A DNA stretch of 64,000 bases from assembly GCA_037976565.1 (NCBI GenBank), contig CP137680.1:26740873-26804872 (forward strand), read 5' to 3'. This document shows, in pieces, positions 59,526-64,000 of this stretch; position 1 is the stretch's first letter, and each line of letters opens with the position of its first letter. Source of the DNA: Mesocentrotus franciscanus. Taxonomy: Eukaryota; Echinodermata; Echinoidea; Camarodonta; Strongylocentrotidae. A program made the translations under genes and the position numbers. The notes beneath the pieces were generated by a model. The model searched no databases. It was not told the origin of the DNA and saw only the letters and a list, made by a program, of their open reading frames with translations.

Positions 59526-60195
59526 TTTTCTCCTCCCCCATGCATGCATCTTTTGTTCTGATCTGAGGCTGATGATGATAATAGAAATCTACTCTATTCT
59601 ACGACAGATACACTGATACTTATCTTTTAATTTGTTTTTTCCTCATAGATACTCACATTTCTAGCAATGATACAAATTGTAAAGGTACTTATTCACTGAA
59701 AGGGAAACTGGAGTTATAATGCTATAAACAACATAACAACCTTCCGTTTCAAAATTATGCCCCACTGTAATGAGTTTTTCCTCCATGTAATGCTGCCATG
59801 CTCAGCTGATTGCCTGAGCTGTCTGGAGCGCAGACAAGAGAACGGTATAACATCTAGGTTATGGTAGCTAGACACACGTGGCATGAGTCATACTGACCGT
59901 GTCTGCATAATACATTCATGAATGCTTCATGCACAGCACAGATGTAGACGAGGTATAACAAAAGACTCGTACATTGTATCAAAAGCCCTCTGGACTTGAG
60001 TCAGCAGATCTCCTCAGCTAGCCAACAAAACATTTTCTATGTCTTCATCTTTTATCCACTTTCAAGATCAGTCTTTGATTTGTACATATTGTATAAATAT
60101 AAAATGTGCTTGAACAGTGTGTTGAAAATTTGTTCAATTTAGCAACAACTCATACAAGTAAAATGATGATCAGGAAAAGAAATTCTACAGCAGCC
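59526..60195. other. Unannotated sequence downstream of DIS3 exon
   Basis: A good acceptor-like site (ttgttttttcctcatag, ending 59648) lies here, but the sequence after it does not look like a DIS3 tail. Nothing else recognised. Confidence 0.4.
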
Positions 60196-60625
60196 AAAAG
60201 ATGAAGTTGGGAAACTGGTCATGTGATTGCATTCCGAAAAGAAATTCCCTAGAGGTTGCTTGGAAAGGTCAATTGTGTACTACACAAGAATGCTTGTGCA
60301 TTTTAACCACATAAAATCATTAAAAGTTGAATCAACCAAAGAGATATCTCTTTGAATTAACAAATTGACCAAATCTTGTTGAGAATCACATCGGCCTATA
60401 TGTACGTAAAAAAGAACTGTAAATGGGACTACACTCACATGTTGCATCACCAATTCTTTTTTTGATATTTACAGTTATATTTCAAAAGGACAGTACTATA
60501 AGTATTTCAAAAGCAGTCTTTTCAACATTATCGCTGTGATATTCATGCACAAATGAAAACAAATAGAACAAAAGCTTTGAAGAAAAGAAAAAATCACTTT
60601 TACCAGAACCCAGCCTTCTCATTGA
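60196..60625 (+). mobile_element. Decayed MITE, AGATAAAG family
   Basis: The order of words follows the family (gatgaagttgggaaactggt, catgtgattgcatt, gggactacactcacatgttg, ttaccagaacccagccttct), but with many changes and without intact TTAA edges. Confidence 0.6.
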
Positions 60626-61965
60626 TGACTTGTTTTGTCTCCAAATATGCAGAAAATCATAAAACATAATGCTGCTGGGGCAACAAAACCTCGTATCTCA
60701 ACAAAAGTTAAATGTTCAGGAGAGTAAAAAAATATGGCTGCCATAACACTGTATCCAATGGGATAGACTTCCCTTTGATTTGGTGTAGTGGCTTCATTTT
60801 TGGAGATAGAGAGCTGGGATTAGGATAGGTCATCACTTGATGGATCATCTAGTCATTAAAATAAAAAAAAGTGATTTTCCCCAAATTTTGAGATACAAGG
60901 TCTTGTCACCCCAGCGACGATAAGTAGTTCAAGTAATTTATTATCAGAGCCCACATACTTAGCCCACATACTTTAGCCAAGATGTATTAGAATCATTGAG
61001 AAGCTTCATTTTGATTAATCTATATTTTATACATTCATTTTTTGCAACAATCTCTTGTATAAATTTTTAACTACAAATTTTAATTTACTGTTAAAGAAAA
61101 CATACCAAGCCATAGTTTGTTCATCGATTATTCAATTGCAGAGTTAAAATGGATCAAATAAATAAAATACAGTCTGAATTAAAATGAATAATTATGAACA
61201 GCAGGCCTTAATAGATTATTTTGACATTTAATCAACAGCTTGGCTACCAGTATTTATTAAAAGAGGTTTCCAAAGCATAGTTATGAACCCAGTGCACCAT
61301 TTCAACTCCTTCTGTATTCTATTGTGTAAAGCACATTGAGACATGCAATTTTGCGTACCTGTATGTCTTTTGCACTATACAAAAAAGTTTAATTATTATT
61401 TTCATTATTATAATACCTCTTCCCATTCCAAAGTATGCATAATGTGAATTTGATGAACATACCCGCCCTTGTGTGCTTATACTAATGGGACAGCCAGGCT
61501 GTTGGTGAAGCCATAGGCATTCTCATGTAGAGGAGACACCCCTTCTCTGTACCTCTCTTTATTAGCATGAGAAAGTGCCTCATCTCCCATTTAGGAATAT
61601 TTTTGTCCTGCACGAAGTGATGAGAACGAACTTTCCCCACAAGAGCATGGCATATGATACGGTGTAGTCTATATCCATGTAACGCGTGGTCAGACTCTGT
61701 TGTATGTTTTTGTTTTTAAGTTTGTATTTAGGTGTGCATTTGAAAATACGGATGAATCCTTAAAATGGGAAGGGTAGGGAAAATAAAGCTGTTCTGTGCT
61801 CAGCTGCACAGTGTTATGTTTATGCATATATTCATAGGGTGGCTCTATTCTTTTGAAATTGGTTATCTTATGGAACAAAAATCATTTTCCATTTATTATT
61901 TGAGATTGGTTATCTGTTAAAGAAAACCATTTCAATAATCTTTTAGGATGAAATAGAGTGCAAGG
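60626..61965. other. Unannotated spacer
   Basis: A retroposon-like 3' part with gtaaagcacattgagacatg and ctatacaaaaaagtttaatt then ATT units lies at 61325-61410. No exon recognised. Confidence 0.4.
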
Positions 61966-61975
61966 GATTGTGCAT

Positions 61976-62115
61976 ATCTCTCTCCCTCTCTCTGCCTGTC
62001 TCTCCCTCCTTCGCTCTCACTCCCTCCTTCACTCTCACTCCCTCCTTCACCCTCCCCCTTCACCAGGATCCCCCTCTCTCTCTCTCACTCCCTCCTTTCT
62101 CTCCTTTCCCTCTCC
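61976..62115. repeat. (CT)n and CTCCTTCACT-type tract
   Basis: TCTC runs with two or three copies of cactccctccttcactctc. The 72- and 166-codon Ser/Leu-rich frames start in it. Confidence 0.88.
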
Positions 62116-62572
62116 ATTTTACATATTATTATCATTATCATTGTCTTTGCGCAAGTTATATTCACTCTCATTGTGAGAAAAACTCTAAAGAGCACTCCCT
62201 TTGCTTGATTTTTCATCTGTCTTGTCTCGAAATGCAGGCAAATCCTCAAAGGGGAGGCGGCGTAGGCCTGCACCCCTCCCAATTTGGAAGAACTCCTATA
62301 GAAAAGGCATTCAGGTTTTACATGTGCCAACTCTATGAATCAGCCAACTCTCAGGATAATACGTGTAACATTTTTTGTGGCGCAGGCGCGTGTCTGCTCT
62401 ATTTTTTCTTAAATCCCAGATCCGTCATTGAGTTTTTAATGCCTGACCTGAATTTCCAGGTGTCCTGAAATCACAATGATATGTATTCACTATTGATCCT
62501 ATTGAAGCTACGCACATGTCGTCGAGTACTTTTGCCATTACCAGCAAGACTGTATTGGATGGGTACTTATGC

Positions 62573-62965
62573 TTAAAGATAAAGACCAGTTCTGGTCATG
62601 CGATGCATTGTGAAAGAAACGTGGAATCGATCAGAAAAGGTTGATCGTCTAGCATATAAGTATTGGTGTGTACTGCAAGGTTCTGGAATCATCAAAATGA
62701 TAAGAAATTTGGCCCAGTCTTGGTAAAGTTACAAGCACTGTACACAGAAAGATGTATATGGGACTACGCGACCACGTGCGCGATATCTATTTGGTCCCAA
62801 TAGATATAATAATTTACCAAATATATCAATTAGTAGGCGGTTTCCCGGCAAAATTTGTATCATCACATATTAGTCAAAACATATTCTTTCACATGATTGG
62901 TAATGAGAGCTTCCATTTCATTTTTTTGAGAGAGGGGCGTTTCCAAAACTGGTCTTTACCTTTAA
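62573..62965 (+). mobile_element. TTAA-flanked MITE, AGATAAAG family, copy 4
   Basis: TTAAAGATAAAGACCAGTTC to AACTGGTCTTTACCTTTAA. Close to copy 2. Its right TTAA (62962-62965) is shared with the next MITE. Confidence 0.88.
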
Positions 62966-63349
62966 AGGGATTGGGTATCTTTGTCCCAGATTCTAAACAA
63001 AATCCTGGATTTAGCTCATGCTGCAATCATAATTATAAACCTTTAGCCTAGGTCAGTCAGGAATCCCATGACGTTTACAAGATGATCGCCCGTCTGATTA
63101 TCAAGATATTTATGATTGGAATTCGAAAGTTCAAAAACCGTTTTCCCAACGTTTTTTATAACACTACAGTCTATTGGGGAAAGTAAGTATGGTAAAACCG
63201 GTCACTCAAAGATTTTTACTTTTTTGAGGCACTTCATGATATTTTGAAGCGCAATTTTTTTAGGGCTTCAATATTACACCAGATCACAGACGCTGATAAT
63301 AAGTAGGGCCATGCATCTCAGATTTAACATTAATAAACAATGCCTTTAA
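62962..63349 (+). mobile_element. TTAA-flanked MITE, AAAACCGGTCACTC family, copy 3
   Basis: TTAAAGGGATTGGGTATC to AATGCCTTTAA with interior ggatttagctcatgctgcaa, ggtaaaaccggtcactcaaa and cagatcacagacgctgataa. Adjacent to copy 4 of the AGATAAAG family. Confidence 0.87.
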
Positions 63350-63596
63350 TGTTACGTACAGGGACTAGTTTTATGGAAAAATATGATGAGGCTCATAATT
63401 AATGCCTGGAAAAAAACAGGTGTTTTGTTTGTGTGTCACTGTCAGTAAATGGAAACTCCTCTGAATGGAATAATTGCAAACAAGAAAATAGATATGGAAC
63501 TTGGAATTCCTGTGTGATCATTTTTTTTTTTTTTTCTATAGACCTTGTCAAAACTTGATATTTATGGCTTGAAGCTGCTGAAATAATGGAGGTTAC

Positions 63597-63897
63597 TAGG
63601 CCTGTCTTCATCAGACCGAAGTTGCAAAATAACCCACTATTTTCAGAACCCCTCCCTCCCCGAAGCTCGAAATTGCGTCTTCACCAGACTGATACGCTCA
63701 TCACAAACTAGCTCGGACGGGCACAAATTAAACGAGACCAAAATTTCTCGGGATATTTTTTCGACCAAATTGCCCGCTAATTGCAACTGCGGGCTGATGA
63801 AGACGCAAATTAGCTGGCTTCAGCTGGCTAATTTGAGATCGGGCTAGTTAAAAAAGCGGGTTATTTTGCAAATTTCGGTCTGATGAGGACAGGCCTA
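63597..63897 (+). mobile_element. MITE, TAGG..TGTCTTCATCAG family, copy 3
   Basis: TAGGCCTGTCTTCATCAGAC to GTCTGATGAGGACAGGCCTA. A shorter, diverged copy (301 bp) with cagaccgaag replacing cagctcgag near both ends. It keeps gcaactgcgggctgatgaag and aaattagctgg. Confidence 0.85.
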
Positions 63898-64000
63898 TTG
63901 TGAAACCAATTTTTTTGTAAATAGTTGCAAATTTCGTGAGTGGATTTAAATTTGTGGAACTTATATGCTGCAAAATTATTGAATCATAACTGTCAGCATA

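Noticed and set aside
59649..59700. Candidate last DIS3 exon after a strong acceptor-like site
   Set aside because: The phase-0 translation (ILTFLAMIQIVK) lacks the basic tail expected of DIS3, and similarity could not be seen.
62085..62330. 81-codon minus-strand frame ending in MERERRERRE
   Set aside because: The charged end is the complement of the CT microsatellite, with no domain in the rest.
62238..62470. Candidate DIS3 terminal exon or separate gene in a 166-codon frame
   Set aside because: The frame begins in a CT repeat. The part after the acceptor-like site (ANPQRGGGVGLHP) matches no family recognised and lacks codon support.

Overview
The window looks like animal nuclear DNA, most likely from an echinoderm and probably a sea urchin. 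It is AT-rich and almost gene-free. It is dense in short non-autonomous DNA transposons, tRNA-derived SINEs with (ATT)n or (ATC)n tails, trinucleotide microsatellites and words of the acatgtacatgta type. There is no bacterial-style packing of open reading frames, no ribosome binding sites and no operons. The echinoid assignment rests on the look of the SINEs and MITEs and is an inference.

Only one protein-coding gene could be supported. Two spliced exons on the + strand (50232-50393 and 58943-59065) have clean AG/GT borders and whole-codon lengths. They encode the C-terminal S1 RNA-binding domain of DIS3 (Rrp44), the catalytic RNase of the RNA exosome. Upstream DIS3 exons (PIN, cold-shock, RNB) and the last short exon with the stop codon were not recognised. 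The 50 kb before the first exon is therefore either a very long intron, contains exons missed by eye, or is a mis-join. Everything else is repeat or unannotated spacer. Nearly all open reading frames of 60-150 codons are chance or come from repeats.

Repeats from left to right: a foldback with 19-bp tandem units (about 117-361); TTAA-flanked MITEs (1855-2245, 6165-6576, 6586-7124, 8156-9399); a 1.2 kb TIR element with a strong internal hairpin (4261-5464); an exact 147-bp duplication around a retroposon tail (10149-10658); a MITE split by a LINE-like tail (11286-11956); a GACCCC-ended element carrying a minisatellite (12125-13030); SINEs near 23.1-24.0 kb; a cluster of MITEs at 24.9-27.4 kb; microsatellites at 28.3 and 30.5 kb; a 166-bp tandem duplication at 32.2 kb; more MITEs at 32.5, 35.7, 37.2, 37.8 and 39.4 kb; a decayed tandem array broken by MITEs (40.4-43.2 kb); a 1.8 kb CAGGG-ended element containing a MULE-like foldback (43478-45273); GC-richer elements at 46.1 and 47.8 kb; then, around and inside the last recognised DIS3 intron, more MITEs, microsatellites and two minisatellites. 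The right end holds three adjacent MITE copies.

The most informative signals are: (i) six copies of a long-TIR MITE with 3-bp TAA target duplications, one with a paralogous empty site; (ii) several families that end in TTAA and sometimes share one TTAA tail to head; (iii) about ten short hairpins of 70-85 bp with the same arms (GTTTGGAGCCAGAAGGGCAT and its complement); and (iv) nested foldback elements with readable target-site duplications.
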